DNA from: Oscillospiraceae bacterium
GTDB taxonomy: Bacteria > Bacillota > Clostridia > Oscillospirales > Acutalibacteraceae
Direction: 5' to 3'
NCBI GenBank assembly: GCA_015065965.1
Contig: SVPH01000013.1
Coordinates: 1 to 64,000, forward strand
DNA: 64,000 bases
How positions within the stretch are numbered: the stretch's first letter is position 1; every line of letters begins with the position of its first letter. Shown one piece after another: positions 20,203 to 29,928 of this stretch. Both the position numbers and the translations under genes were made by a program. The notes under the pieces are model-generated. The model made no database searches and was not told the origin of the DNA. It worked only from the letters and a program-made list of their open reading frames with translations.

Positions 20203-22077
20203 ATGGAATACATTTCTGAAAATTTTGATATTGCCGTTATCGGTGCAGGCCATGCAGGTATAGAAGCAGGGCTTGCCGCTGCACGCCTCGGATGCAAAAC
20301 GGCGGTTTTCACAATCAATCTGGATTGGGTCGGCAACATGCCGTGTAACCCGTCAATCGGCGGCACATCAAAAGGTCACCTTGTGCGTGAAATTGATGCG
20401 CTCGGCGGTGAGATGGGTGTTGCGGCAGACCTCAACACTCTGCAAAACAGAATGCTCAACCTCGGCAAAGGGCCTGCCGTTCACAGCCTGCGTGCGCAGA
20501 TTGACCGCCGCGCATACTGCGATTACATGAAATTTGTCATGGAAAAGCAGGATAACCTCTATCTCCGTCAGGCAGAGATTGTTGATATCCGCAAAGACGG
20601 CAGCGAATGGATTCTCAAAACACGCCTCGACGCTCTCCACAGAGTAAAGGCGGTTATCATTGCAACCGGCACTTTCCTTGCAGGCAAAATATTTATCGGT
20701 GATGTTTCTTATGACAGCGGACCTGACGGCATGTTCCCCTCAGTTGAACTTGCTCGCTCTCTTAAGGAACTCGGAGTAATGACACGCCGCTTCAAAACAG
20801 GCACTCCGCCAAGAATTAACCGCCGAAGTGTTGATATTGAAAATCTCGAGCCGCAATACGGCGATGAAAAAATAACTCACTTTTCATACAGAAAAGATAT
20901 TGAGGTTCGCAACAGCGAACCCTGCTATATAACATATACGGGCGAAGAAACAAAAAAGATTATTCTTGAAAATCTTCACCGTTCTCCCCTTTATTCGGGC
21001 AAAATTGACGGTGTTGGTCCGCGTTACTGCCCCAGTATAGAGGATAAAATCGTGCGTTTCTCCGAAAAAGAGCGCCATCAGATATTTGTTGAGCCCTGCG
21101 GAGCAAACACAGACGAGATGTATCTTCAGGGTCTTTCGTCCTCGCTGCCCGAGGATGTTCAACTTAAAATAGTCCGCAGCATACCCGGTCTTGAGAAAGC
21201 AGAGTTTTTGCGCACGGCATATGCAATTGAATATGACTGCGTTGACCCGCTTTCACTCAGGCAGACACTCGAATTCAAGGATTTTGACGGTCTTTACGGC
21301 GCAGGTCAGTTCAACGGCTCCAGCGGATATGAAGAAGCCGCCGCTCAGGGACTTGTTGCAGGCATGAATGCTGCGCTTAAAGTTCAGGGCAAAGACCCGG
21401 TTATTCTTGACCGCACAACATCATATATCGGCACTCTGATTGACGATTTGGTAACAAAGGGCTGCTCAGATCCTTACAGAATGATGACTTCACGCTCGGA
21501 ATACCGACTTATTTTAAGGCAGGATAATGCTGACCGCCGCCTTACTGAAATCGGCTATAAGGCAGGACTTATCAGTGAGGAAAGATATCAGTCCTTCCTT
21601 AAAAAACTTGAACTTATCGCCGAAGAACGTGAAAGAGTTGCAAATCTTTCAATCCCAAAAACTCCCGAACTTGACGGTATGCTTGTTTCACGTGAAACAT
21701 CTGCGCTTGAAAAGGGTGTTAAAATGATTGAACTTCTGCGCAGACCTCAGATTAACTACGAAGCACTTGCACCTTTTGATAAATCCCGACCCGATTTACC
21801 CGATGAGATTTTTGAACAGGTTGAAATCGACATTAAGTATGAGGGCTATATCAAACGCCAGCAAATGCAGATTAACGAACTGCGCCGCCTTGAAGTAAAA
21901 AGGCTGCCTTCAGACCTCGATTATAACCTTATTACCGGTCTGCGGCTTGAAGCAATTGAAAAACTCAGCAAAATCAGACCCGAAACAGTCGGTCAGGCAT
22001 CAAGAATCTCCGGCGTTTCCCCTGCCGATATCTCGGTTTTACTTATCTATCTTGAGAGGAACGGTATAAATGTTTAA
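20203..22077 (+). CDS. mnmG: tRNA uridine-5-carboxymethylaminomethyl modification enzyme MnmG (GidA)
   Basis: [64 protein letters not shown]. Confidence 0.98.
   Translation: MEYISENFDIAVIGAGHAGIEAGLAAARLGCKTAVFTINLDWVGNMPCNPSIGGTSKGHLVREIDALGGEMGVAADLNTLQNRMLNLGKGPAVHSLRAQIDRRAYCDYMKFVMEKQDNLYLRQAEIVDIRKDGSEWILKTRLDALHRVKAVIIATGTFLAGKIFIGDVSYDSGPDGMFPSVELARSLKELGVMTRRFKTGTPPRINRRSVDIENLEPQYGDEKITHFSYRKDIEVRNSEPCYITYTGEETKKIILENLHRSPLYSGKIDGVGPRYCPSIEDKIVRFSEKERHQIFVEPCGANTDEMYLQGLSSSLPEDVQLKIVRSIPGLEKAEFLRTAYAIEYDCVDPLSLRQTLEFKDFDGLYGAGQFNGSSGYEEAAAQGLVAGMNAALKVQGKDPVILDRTTSYIGTLIDDLVTKGCSDPYRMMTSRSEYRLILRQDNADRRLTEIGYKAGLISEERYQSFLKKLELIAEERERVANLSIPKTPELDGMLVSRETSALEKGVKMIELLRRPQINYEALAPFDKSRPDLPDEIFEQVEIDIKYEGYIKRQQMQINELRRLEVKRLPSDLDYNLITGLRLEAIEKLSKIRPETVGQASRISGVSPADISVLLIYLERNGINV
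21684..21699. promoter_or_regulatory. parS site (tgtttcacgtgaaaca) inside mnmG
   Basis: Perfect 16-bp palindrome matching TGTTNCACGTGAAACA. Confidence 0.9.
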
Positions 22078-22780
22078 TACCTCACTTTTAATCTCTGATG
22101 CAGAAAGGCTTGGCATTGCACTTACTGATGAGCAACTCAGCCGCTTTGATGCTCTTTCCGATTTGCTCGTTGAGCAGAATAAAACAATGAACCTCACCGC
22201 CATAACCGATCCGGACGGAATTGCAACAAAACATTTTGCGGACAGTATCTCCGTGCTTTCCGCCGCAGAAATTCCGCAAGGAGCAAGGGTGCTTGACGTA
22301 GGCACCGGTGCAGGTTTCCCCGGCATTCCCCTGCTGATTATGCGCCCCGATATTGACCTTACCATGATTGACAGTACTGCAAAAAAGTTGAAATATGTTG
22401 AAAACACGGTTAACGAACTCGGCCTTATCGCAACAACTCTCCACACAAGGGCTGAGGAAGCAGGTCAGAGCAAGGAATACAGAGAAAAATTTGACTTTGT
22501 TTTTTCAAGAGCAGTTGCCGCACTGAACATTCTTTGCGAATACTGCCTGCCGTTTGTTAAACAAAACGGGCTTTTCATAGCAATGAAAGGCGCAAAAGCA
22601 CAGGAAGAAATTGATGCCGCAAAGGCTGCTATCAAAACTCTCGGCGGCAAAATAATTGCAGAAAAGACATTTTCACTTGCCGACGGCGGCGAAAGAACCC
22701 TTGTTATTATCAAAAAGATATCGCAAATTCCGCCCAAATATCCAAGACCCTCTGCTCAAATCGCTAAAAAACCGCTTTAA
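22070..22780 (+). CDS. rsmG: 16S rRNA m7G527 methyltransferase RsmG (GidB)
   Basis: [46 protein letters not shown]. Confidence 0.95.
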   Translation: MFNTSLLISDAERLGIALTDEQLSRFDALSDLLVEQNKTMNLTAITDPDGIATKHFADSISVLSAAEIPQGARVLDVGTGAGFPGIPLLIMRPDIDLTMIDSTAKKLKYVENTVNELGLIATTLHTRAEEAGQSKEYREKFDFVFSRAVAALNILCEYCLPFVKQNGLFIAMKGAKAQEEIDAAKAAIKTLGGKIIAEKTFSLADGGERTLVIIKKISQIPPKYPRPSAQIAKKPL

Positions 22781-22834
22781 ATTTAAAATTCATTGTCGAT
22801 TAGCCATGCTTTTTGGCGCACGAAATTGCTGGAC

Positions 22835-22879
22835 AATCCCCCTTTTCGGTGATATGATTGAGTCATCGAAAGGGGGATT
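22835..22879 (+). promoter_or_regulatory. Hairpin sequestering the Shine-Dalgarno of the noc-like gene (or a terminator of rsmG)
   Basis: aatcccccttttcggtgat … gtcatcgaaagggggatt; ~20-bp stem with one bulged T; the aaaggggg SD lies in the 3' arm and the TTG start is at 22886. Confidence 0.5.
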
Positions 22880-22885
22880 TACTTT

Positions 22886-23716
22886 TTGAAAAACAGCAAA
22901 TATAAAATCGGCGGACAGATAATTCTTGTCCCTCAGGAGGAAATCTACCCCAACCCAAATCAGCCGCGTATGAGGTTTGACTTTGATGAACTTGAAGGTC
23001 TTGCGCAAAGCATTCGACAAAACGGCATAATTCAGCCCATCGCCATAAGAATAAATGAAAAAGGTCAATATGAACTTATTTCGGGCGAACGCAGACTGAG
23101 GGCATCAAGACTTGTCGGCATACCGAGAATTCCGTGTATTATCATGGAAGCGAACGACAGCAAATCGGCACTGTTTGCCCTTATTGAGAACATACAGCGC
23201 ACCGACCTCGGGTTTTTTGAAGAAGCGCAGGCAATCGAAAAACTGCTGACGGACTACGGGATGTCACGCGATGAAGTCTGCAAAAAACTCGGTAAAGCAC
23301 CGCCGACTATATCAAACAAACTCCGACTTCTACGCTTACCCGAAGATGTCAGGCTCAAAATAGTTCAGGAAAATCTTACCGAACGCCACGCAAGGGCACT
23401 GCTAAGGCTTACATCAGTCAGCCAGATTGAAAGAGCGCTTTCAATCATTGCTGAAAAAAGGCTTACAGTTACCGAATCCGAAAAACTGATATCGCAGATT
23501 CTCAGCAGCGACAGCAGAAAGAAACAGCCGCCCATGAAACTGTTTAAAGATGTCAGAATTTTTGTTAACACGCTTAACCATGCGGTTGACACCATGCGCA
23601 GGGCAGGCATTGAAGCCGACTCAGCAAAAAGCGAAACCGATGAATACATCGAATATATTGTGCGCATACCCAAAACAGGCAACTGCGTTATAAAAACGAA
23701 AAAATCATCGGCATAA
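22886..23716 (+). CDS. ParB/Noc-like nucleoid occlusion protein
   Basis: IILVPQEEIYPNPNQPRMRFDFDELEGLAQSIRQNGIIQPIAIR; GERRLRASRLVGIPRIPCII; LIENIQRTDLGFFEEAQAIEKLL; upstream of soj/spo0J homologues. Confidence 0.9.
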   Translation: MKNSKYKIGGQIILVPQEEIYPNPNQPRMRFDFDELEGLAQSIRQNGIIQPIAIRINEKGQYELISGERRLRASRLVGIPRIPCIIMEANDSKSALFALIENIQRTDLGFFEEAQAIEKLLTDYGMSRDEVCKKLGKAPPTISNKLRLLRLPEDVRLKIVQENLTERHARALLRLTSVSQIERALSIIAEKRLTVTESEKLISQILSSDSRKKQPPMKLFKDVRIFVNTLNHAVDTMRRAGIEADSAKSETDEYIEYIVRIPKTGNCVIKTKKSSA

Positions 23717-23780
23717 ATCATTCTTATTTATTTTAACCACTTCTAACTTACCATATCTTTCTCTTTCACACCCACATCCA

Positions 23781-23818
23781 CAGCAAGAGGGGCAGGTTAA
23801 TTCCTGCCCCTCTTGCTG
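23781..23818. terminator. Long terminator-like hairpin
   Basis: cagcaagaggggcagg-ttaatt-cctgcccctcttgctg, 16-bp perfect stem. Confidence 0.8.
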
Positions 23819-23836
23819 TCTTTCTCTCCGTCGAAA

Positions 23837-23852
23837 TGTTTCACGTGAAACA
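23837..23852. promoter_or_regulatory. parS site (tgtttcacgtgaaaca) upstream of parA
   Basis: Perfect match to parS consensus. Confidence 0.95.
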
Positions 23853-23955
23853 ATTTAAATTTTTATATTTTATCTTTCATTTCTCGGTTATATATGATAT
23901 ACTATAAAAAAAGAGAATTCTTATATTAATTACATTATATAATGGAGAGATTATT

Positions 23956-24723
23956 TTGGGCAAAACAATTGCTATAGTCAATCAGAAAGGCGGAGTCGGC
24001 AAAACAACCTCTGCCGTTAACCTCACTGCTGCACTCGGCAGCAAAGGATATAAGGTTCTGCTTGTTGATATTGACCCTCAGGGAAACTCAACGAGCGGAC
24101 TCGGCGTTAACAAAAGAGGGCTTGAAAAATCCTCTTATAATGTCCTCATCGGCGGCTGCCCTGCAGAACAGGCAATAGTTGAAACACCTTATTCAAATGT
24201 CTTTGTTATGCCGTCGAGCATGGACCTTGCAGGTGCGGAACTTGAACTTGTTGATATTCAGAAAAGAGAATCAAAACTCAAAAACTCCCTTGCCGCAGTA
24301 AAGGACAGATTTGATTTTATTTTTCTTGACTGTCCACCGTCGCTCGGTTTAATTACGCTAAACGGTCTTTGCGCGGCTGATACGCTGATTGTCCCCATTC
24401 AGTGTGAATTCTTTGCTCTTGAAGGACTTTCTCAACTTATCTCAACCGTGCGCACTGTAAAAAGACTCTACAATCCTTACATAGAAATTGAAGGCGTGCT
24501 TCTCACAATGTATAACGGACAACTCAACCTCACCCAGCAGGTTGTTGAGGAAGTCAAGCGTTGCTTCCCAAAAAAAGTTTATTCAACCGTTATCCCCAGA
24601 AATGTCCGTCTATCTGAGGCTCCGAGTTACGGTCAGCCCGTTATGTATTATGACAAATCATCAAAGGGCGCTCACGCTTACAGCGACCTTGCAGACGAAT
24701 TTCTTAAATTAAACGGAAGGTAA
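23956..24723 (+). CDS. parA: Chromosome partitioning ATPase ParA/Soj
   Basis: KTIAIVNQKGGVGKTTSAVNLTAALGSKGYKVLLVDIDPQGNSTSGLG. Confidence 0.97.
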   Translation: MGKTIAIVNQKGGVGKTTSAVNLTAALGSKGYKVLLVDIDPQGNSTSGLGVNKRGLEKSSYNVLIGGCPAEQAIVETPYSNVFVMPSSMDLAGAELELVDIQKRESKLKNSLAAVKDRFDFIFLDCPPSLGLITLNGLCAADTLIVPIQCEFFALEGLSQLISTVRTVKRLYNPYIEIEGVLLTMYNGQLNLTQQVVEEVKRCFPKKVYSTVIPRNVRLSEAPSYGQPVMYYDKSSKGAHAYSDLADEFLKLNGR

Positions 24724-24731
24724 GATGAAAT

Positions 24732-25598
24732 ATGGCACCTAAAAAAAGCGGTCTCGGCAGAGGTCTTGATTCTCTGCTTTTTGATAATTCATTGGAAGAA
24801 ACAAGCGCTTCTCATCCCGTTAAACTCAACCTCATGGAAATTGAGCCTAACAAGGAACAGGCAAGAAAACAGTTTGACAATGATGCTCTTTCTGAACTTG
24901 CGGATTCAATTGCTCAGCACGGCGTTCTTCAGCCCTTGCTTGTCCGCCCTATGATTGGCGGCGGCTATCAACTTGTTGCAGGCGAAAGACGCTGGAGAGC
25001 GAGCCGTATTGCAGGGCTTACACAAGTGCCCGTTGTTATAAAGGAACTCAGCGATACCGAAGCGGCTGTTATTTCCTTGATAGAAAACTTGCAGCGTGAA
25101 GACCTGAACCCTGTTGAAGAAGCATTCGGTTTTGCAAGCCTTATGAAAGATTTCAACTTGACTCAGGATGAGGCAGCGCAAAAGGTAGGCAAATCACGCC
25201 CCGCCGTTGCCAATGCTCTTCGCTTGCTCAAACTTCCCGAAGCAGTTCTTGATATGGTCCGCGAAAATAAACTCTCCGCAGGTCATGCAAGAACACTCGC
25301 CTCTCTTAATGATGAAAAACTGATTATTTCAACAGCAGAGTTCATCATCGCAAAATCTCTCTCTGTAAGGGCAGCAGAAAAACTTGTTAAATCCCTTACA
25401 GCCGAAAAGAAAGAAAAAAAGAAAACTCCGTCAAGAAACACATTCTTTGACGAAGTTGAACTTTCACTCAATAACAGCCTTGGCAGAAAAGCGAAGGTCA
25501 TCACCAAAAACGGCAAAGAAAGCGGCACTCTTGAAATTGCTTTCTATGATAAAGATGACCTTGCAAGGATTGCATCAATACTTTCAGCGCTTGAATAA
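24732..25598 (+). CDS. parB: Chromosome partitioning protein ParB/Spo0J
   Basis: KKSGLGRGLDSLLFDN; IEPNKEQARKQFDNDALSELADSIAQHGVLQPLLVR; GERRWRASRIAGL. Confidence 0.97.
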   Translation: MAPKKSGLGRGLDSLLFDNSLEETSASHPVKLNLMEIEPNKEQARKQFDNDALSELADSIAQHGVLQPLLVRPMIGGGYQLVAGERRWRASRIAGLTQVPVVIKELSDTEAAVISLIENLQREDLNPVEEAFGFASLMKDFNLTQDEAAQKVGKSRPAVANALRLLKLPEAVLDMVRENKLSAGHARTLASLNDEKLIISTAEFIIAKSLSVRAAEKLVKSLTAEKKEKKKTPSRNTFFDEVELSLNNSLGRKAKVITKNGKESGTLEIAFYDKDDLARIASILSALE

Positions 25599-25603
25599 AA
25601 AAC

Positions 25604-25628
25604 ATCCACCCGACAAAATCGGGTGGAT
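25604..25628. terminator. Terminator hairpin downstream of parB (copy 1 of a 25-bp palindromic repeat)
   Basis: atccacccgacaaaatcgggtggat. Confidence 0.75.
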
Positions 25629-25846
25629 ATTTTACTGTCGATAAAGTCGTCAGAACATGAACAAAATCAAACAAATGGCAGGAATGCTTTTTCCTGTCGT
25701 TTCCTTATTGTAGGGGTCGGCGACTCGACGACCCGTAATAATGTTTTAATCTTTTTGTTCATTCGACGTTTTTTCTCCCATCGGAGTATCTTTATACACC
25801 TTCGGTCGAAGAAAACGCCGTCTGACTTCCTTTCTCAACAGCCACT

Positions 25847-25878
25847 CAGTTTGTCAAAAACTTGTTTTTGACAAACTG
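25847..25878. repeat. Perfect inverted repeat cagtttgtcaaaaa-cttg-tttttgacaaactg
   Basis: 14-bp perfect arms. Confidence 0.85.
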
Positions 25879-25880
25879 AA

Positions 25881-25905
25881 ATCCACCCGACAAAATCGGG
25901 TGGAT
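25881..25905. repeat. Copy 2 of the 25-bp palindromic repeat
   Basis: atccacccgacaaaatcgggtggat, identical to 25604-25628. Confidence 0.85.
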
Positions 25906-25998
25906 TCTTCTTTTAAAGAAATAAAAATGTTGATAACGTGTTGAAAAAGTGAATAACTCCCTTTGAAAACACGAAAATCCGCTTCAATGAAGCGGTTA

Positions 25999-26074
25999 TG
26001 GAGCGGATGACGAGGCTCGAACTCGCTACCTCCACCTTGGCAAGGTGGCGCTCTACCAGATGAGCTACATCCGC
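25999..26074 (-). tRNA. tRNA-Gly (GCC), CCA encoded
   Basis: RC: GCGGATGTAGCTCATCTGGTAGAGCGCCACCTTGCCAAGGTGGAGGTAGCGAGTTCGAGCCTCGTCATCCGCTCCA; cloverleaf with anticodon GCC. Confidence 0.97.
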
Positions 26075-26237
26075 AACTGCAAGAGAGATTATAGCAAAGA
26101 CTTAAGCAATTGTCAAGAGTTATTTTAATTTTTTTATAACCTTTTTTTCGATAAAAAATTTGAAAAGGTGTTTATTTGTTTTTGATTTGCTGTTATAATT
26201 AAATATATCGTATTATTTCTTTTTTCGGAGGGATTTT

Positions 26238-26978
26238 ATGTATAATATTCTTATTTGCGATGACGAGACGGATATCCGCGCTGCTCTGCGTATTTATCTT
26301 TCACATGAAAATTATAATATCCTTGAAGCGGAAAACGGAAAACAGGCTCTTGAAATGATTGAGAAAGAAGATATTCATCTTCTCCTTATGGATATCATGA
26401 TGCCTGTGCTTGACGGTATACGCACGCTTACTAAACTGCGTGAAAACGGAAATAACATTCCTGTTATTCTGCTTACTGCAAAAAGTCAGGATACCGATAA
26501 AATCCTCGGTCTTAATGCCGGCGCAGACGATTATATAACAAAACCTTTTAACCCCGTTGAAGTTATAGCAAGAGTAAAATCACAGATTCGCCGTTATATA
26601 CGCTTTGGCGGTTCAACTGCAGGAACATCCGGCTCAAAATCAAATGTGCTGCGTAACGGAAGCATTGAACTTGATATCAACTCAAAAACTGTTACCCGTG
26701 ACGGTGAACCCGTAAACCTCACCCCTACCGAACTTATGCTTCTTAAATTCTTTATGGAAAACCCTGATAAGGTATATTCGCCCAAGGATATTTACAGAAA
26801 TGTCTGGGGTGATGACCCACTCGGCGCAGAAAACACGGTTACGGTGCATATCCGCCATTTGCGTGAGAAAATCGAAATTGACCCTGCAAACCCTGATTAT
26901 CTTAAAGTTTCATGGGGACACGGCTATAAAATGGTAAGCAAAAAAGTTCCTGAAATGATAACAAGGAGTGATTCCTGA
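26238..26978 (+). CDS. OmpR/PhoB-family response regulator
   Basis: NILICDDETDIRAALRIYL; LLLMDIMMPVLDG; winged-helix C-terminus VNLTPTELMLLKFFMENPDKVYSPKDIYRNVWGDDPLGAENTVTVHIRHLREKIE. Confidence 0.95.
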   Translation: MYNILICDDETDIRAALRIYLSHENYNILEAENGKQALEMIEKEDIHLLLMDIMMPVLDGIRTLTKLRENGNNIPVILLTAKSQDTDKILGLNAGADDYITKPFNPVEVIARVKSQIRRYIRFGGSTAGTSGSKSNVLRNGSIELDINSKTVTRDGEPVNLTPTELMLLKFFMENPDKVYSPKDIYRNVWGDDPLGAENTVTVHIRHLREKIEIDPANPDYLKVSWGHGYKMVSKKVPEMITRSDS

Positions 26979-28948
26979 TGAAATTCGGAAAACTGCACTC
27001 TGACAGCGACCGTTCCGCTGCCATTATATTGCTTATTACGCTTTCAATCATTGCGGTAGGCTGTATTCTCGGCATGGCATATCTTTTTGAATACCATTTT
27101 TATGAAAAAGGCGATAACGGTGAAACAGCCAGAAACGTTGCGGTTCAGATTTATTCAATGGATGATACAGAACTTGCAAAAGATTACTATAACTACACCA
27201 TAAATGACAAAGATTCTCATATGGTAAAGTATTACAAAGACAAGTTCTCCCGTGATAATTCAAACTTTGCTTTTGTAATTACGGAAACCGTTTCCGGCAA
27301 AGTCTGCCTTAACAGCACAGACTCAGGCGGCGATTCTTTTGAAGAATTGAAAGCCAAATCAAAATATACGGGTAAATCCAACTTTTATATTACCGATGAA
27401 AACGGCAATATTGTTTCAATGACATTGAACTATGCAATCGTTGATAAAGAAGACCAGCAGGCATCCGATAAATATACCCTTGCTTTCCGCTGGATAAATG
27501 CCGCCAACTATCTGAAGAACTTTCTCTTTATCGTCCTTTTCCTTGTTGTTCTGGTTATAGTCATTCTTCTGACCTTGCTAGCAATAAACGCAGGCACAGA
27601 GGATGAGGAAAACGGAGAAATTATACCCGGCTTTATAGATAAACTGCCGCTTGACTTCTGTACGGTGGTATTTGTTCTTCTGTTTGTTGTTGCGTGGATA
27701 ATCATTAACCTTACCTCTGCAGCAGCGGTTGACATGGTTCTCAACAATGTTGTTGTTGTTATAACCTGCGTTATTGCAGTTATTGTTACCATGACCTATC
27801 TTAATACTCTTTCTGTCAGAGTCAAAATGGGTAAAATACATAAAAACACCGTTATTTACAGGATATACCGTAAATTCAAACGCAAAACTTCAAGAAATGT
27901 AAGGCGAAAGATAAGCAGCATAACATTTTTTGAAAAAATGGTTGTCTGCATTATTTTGTTCTTCCTTATAGAAGCGGCAATTCTTATTACCCTCGCTTAT
28001 TTCGGTGTTCTTAACGAAACAGATAACTCAAGGTCTGTTATGCTGATATTCATTGTGGTATGGGGAATAACAAGGCTTATTCTTATTCCCATTGTTGCAA
28101 TGATTGCCATTAACCTTAACTATGTTAAAGAAGAAGGTCAGCGTCTTGCAGAAGGCATCCTTGGAGATGAAATTGCATCAAAACTCTCGATTTCGAGTAT
28201 CAGAGCGCACGGTAAACACCTTGACAGCATAAAAAAAGAAATCAACAAAGCCGTTGAGCAGGAACTTAAAAGCGAAAGGCTGAGAAATGAACTTATAACA
28301 AATGTTTCTCACGATATCAAAACTCCTCTCACATCTATCAGAAGTTATATTGACTTTCTCCAAAGGGATGATTTAACCGAGGAACAGCGTAAAGAATACC
28401 TTGCAATCGTTGTTAAACACACCGATAAATTAACATATCTTACAAATAACCTTATGGAAGTTTCTCAGATTACATCGGGAAATATTGAAGTTAAGAGAGA
28501 AAAAACCAGTCTTAACATTATAATTGAACAAACCCTTGATGAATTTGCTTTGAAACTTGAACAGAGCGAACTTCTTCCCAGAGTAAACATTCCCGAAGAA
28601 GATGTTTTCATTATGGGCGACGGCGAATGGCTCTGGCGAATTTTTTCAAACCTTTTCAACAACGCATGCAAATATGCCGCTCCCGGCACTGACCTTGAAA
28701 TATCTGTTGATGAAAATGACGGAAAAGCAGTTGTCAGCATTTCAAACCTTTCAAAAACTTCTCTCAATATTGAAGGCGATGAACTTTTTGAACGCTTTGT
28801 CAGAGGCGACAGTTCAAGGCATACTGAAGGTAACGGTCTCGGTCTTTCAATAGCAAAAAGTCTTGTTGAACTTCAGGGCGGTACTCTCGATATTTCTGTA
28901 AGAGAAGAAAAGTTTGCTGCTGTTATGATTTTTGATATAGCAGAGTAA
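26978..28948 (+). CDS. Membrane sensor histidine kinase
   Basis: LITNVSHDIKTPLTSIRSYIDFL (HisKA), IFSNLFNNACKYA, GNGLGLSIAKSLVELQGG; multiple TM segments. Confidence 0.93.
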   Translation: MKFGKLHSDSDRSAAIILLITLSIIAVGCILGMAYLFEYHFYEKGDNGETARNVAVQIYSMDDTELAKDYYNYTINDKDSHMVKYYKDKFSRDNSNFAFVITETVSGKVCLNSTDSGGDSFEELKAKSKYTGKSNFYITDENGNIVSMTLNYAIVDKEDQQASDKYTLAFRWINAANYLKNFLFIVLFLVVLVIVILLTLLAINAGTEDEENGEIIPGFIDKLPLDFCTVVFVLLFVVAWIIINLTSAAAVDMVLNNVVVVITCVIAVIVTMTYLNTLSVRVKMGKIHKNTVIYRIYRKFKRKTSRNVRRKISSITFFEKMVVCIILFFLIEAAILITLAYFGVLNETDNSRSVMLIFIVVWGITRLILIPIVAMIAINLNYVKEEGQRLAEGILGDEIASKLSISSIRAHGKHLDSIKKEINKAVEQELKSERLRNELITNVSHDIKTPLTSIRSYIDFLQRDDLTEEQRKEYLAIVVKHTDKLTYLTNNLMEVSQITSGNIEVKREKTSLNIIIEQTLDEFALKLEQSELLPRVNIPEEDVFIMGDGEWLWRIFSNLFNNACKYAAPGTDLEISVDENDGKAVVSISNLSKTSLNIEGDELFERFVRGDSSRHTEGNGLGLSIAKSLVELQGGTLDISVREEKFAAVMIFDIAE

Positions 28949-28971
28949 AGGTAAAACAAAGGTGAAATAAA

Positions 28972-29889
28972 ATGAAAAGAAGAATTATTTCTGCGGCAAT
29001 TGCAGTGCTGATGATTTCGTCTCTTTTTGCCTGTAATAACACAAATCCTGCTGAGGAAAAAACAACTCTTGCTTCTTCTTCAACAGTGCAGGCAACAACA
29101 GCCGCTGTCAACTCAACAACCTCAACAACCGCAAAAATTGAAACAACAACCGCTGCTGTTGTGCAGACAGTAACGGAAACCTCAACAACCGTAAAGTCAA
29201 CCACAACAACGCAGGCGGAAACCACTTCAAAACCAACAACTACCGCTGCAACAACCACCTTGCCGACTTATGATGAAAATAAACCTGAGGGTTATTACAA
29301 AACTATTCAAAATGCCTTCAGAGAAGATCTGAAATACGGCGTTTTCCGCAGAAGAAACGTAATAAACCATATTGAAACGCTTATTGACGGCACGGAAATT
29401 ATTGTAAAACAGGATATTACGGAATACTATAACCGATTGTTTTACTATGCCGATTTTGATGACCTTCTCCCTGCTGCAATTGAAAACAAGGATACTTATT
29501 CTGATGAAATAAGTCTTGTTCTGGATATCATAAACGGTTACAGAAAAGAGCAAAACATTGCTCCGCTCACCTTGAGCAATGAACTTACGGAAATTGCATG
29601 TGCAAGGGCAGAAGAAATCGCATGGTCAGGCGAACATTCACACCGCAGACCAAACGGCACAATGTTTTCAACTCTCCTCAAATCAGCCGGAATTTCAGAC
29701 GGCATTGTCGGCGAAAATATCGGCTGGGGCTATGAAACTGCCGAGTCTGTCTGCATAGCATGGAGAAATTCAGAGTCTCATTATGATAATATTATGAATC
29801 CCGAATTTGTTAAAATCGGAATCGGTGTTGCCGCTGACCCTGACCCTGACGGCAAACTTTGCTGGACTCAGATATTCATGAATGAATAG
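28972..29889 (+). CDS. CAP/SCP-domain lipoprotein with Thr-rich linker
   Basis: SLFACNN lipobox; Thr/Ser linker; VLDIINGYRKEQNIAPLTLSNELTEIACARAEEIAWSGEHSHRRPNGT…GENIGWGYETAESVCIAWRNSESHYDNIMNPEF. Confidence 0.88.
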   Translation: MKRRIISAAIAVLMISSLFACNNTNPAEEKTTLASSSTVQATTAAVNSTTSTTAKIETTTAAVVQTVTETSTTVKSTTTTQAETTSKPTTTAATTTLPTYDENKPEGYYKTIQNAFREDLKYGVFRRRNVINHIETLIDGTEIIVKQDITEYYNRLFYYADFDDLLPAAIENKDTYSDEISLVLDIINGYRKEQNIAPLTLSNELTEIACARAEEIAWSGEHSHRRPNGTMFSTLLKSAGISDGIVGENIGWGYETAESVCIAWRNSESHYDNIMNPEFVKIGIGVAADPDPDGKLCWTQIFMNE

Positions 29890-29928
29890 TTTTACCCCGT
29901 TATGAAATCAATCATAACGGGGCACTTT

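Noticed and set aside
25623-25871. 82-aa ORF between parB and tRNA-Gly
   Set aside because: Begins in a terminator, no RBS, covers palindromes; treated as non-coding.
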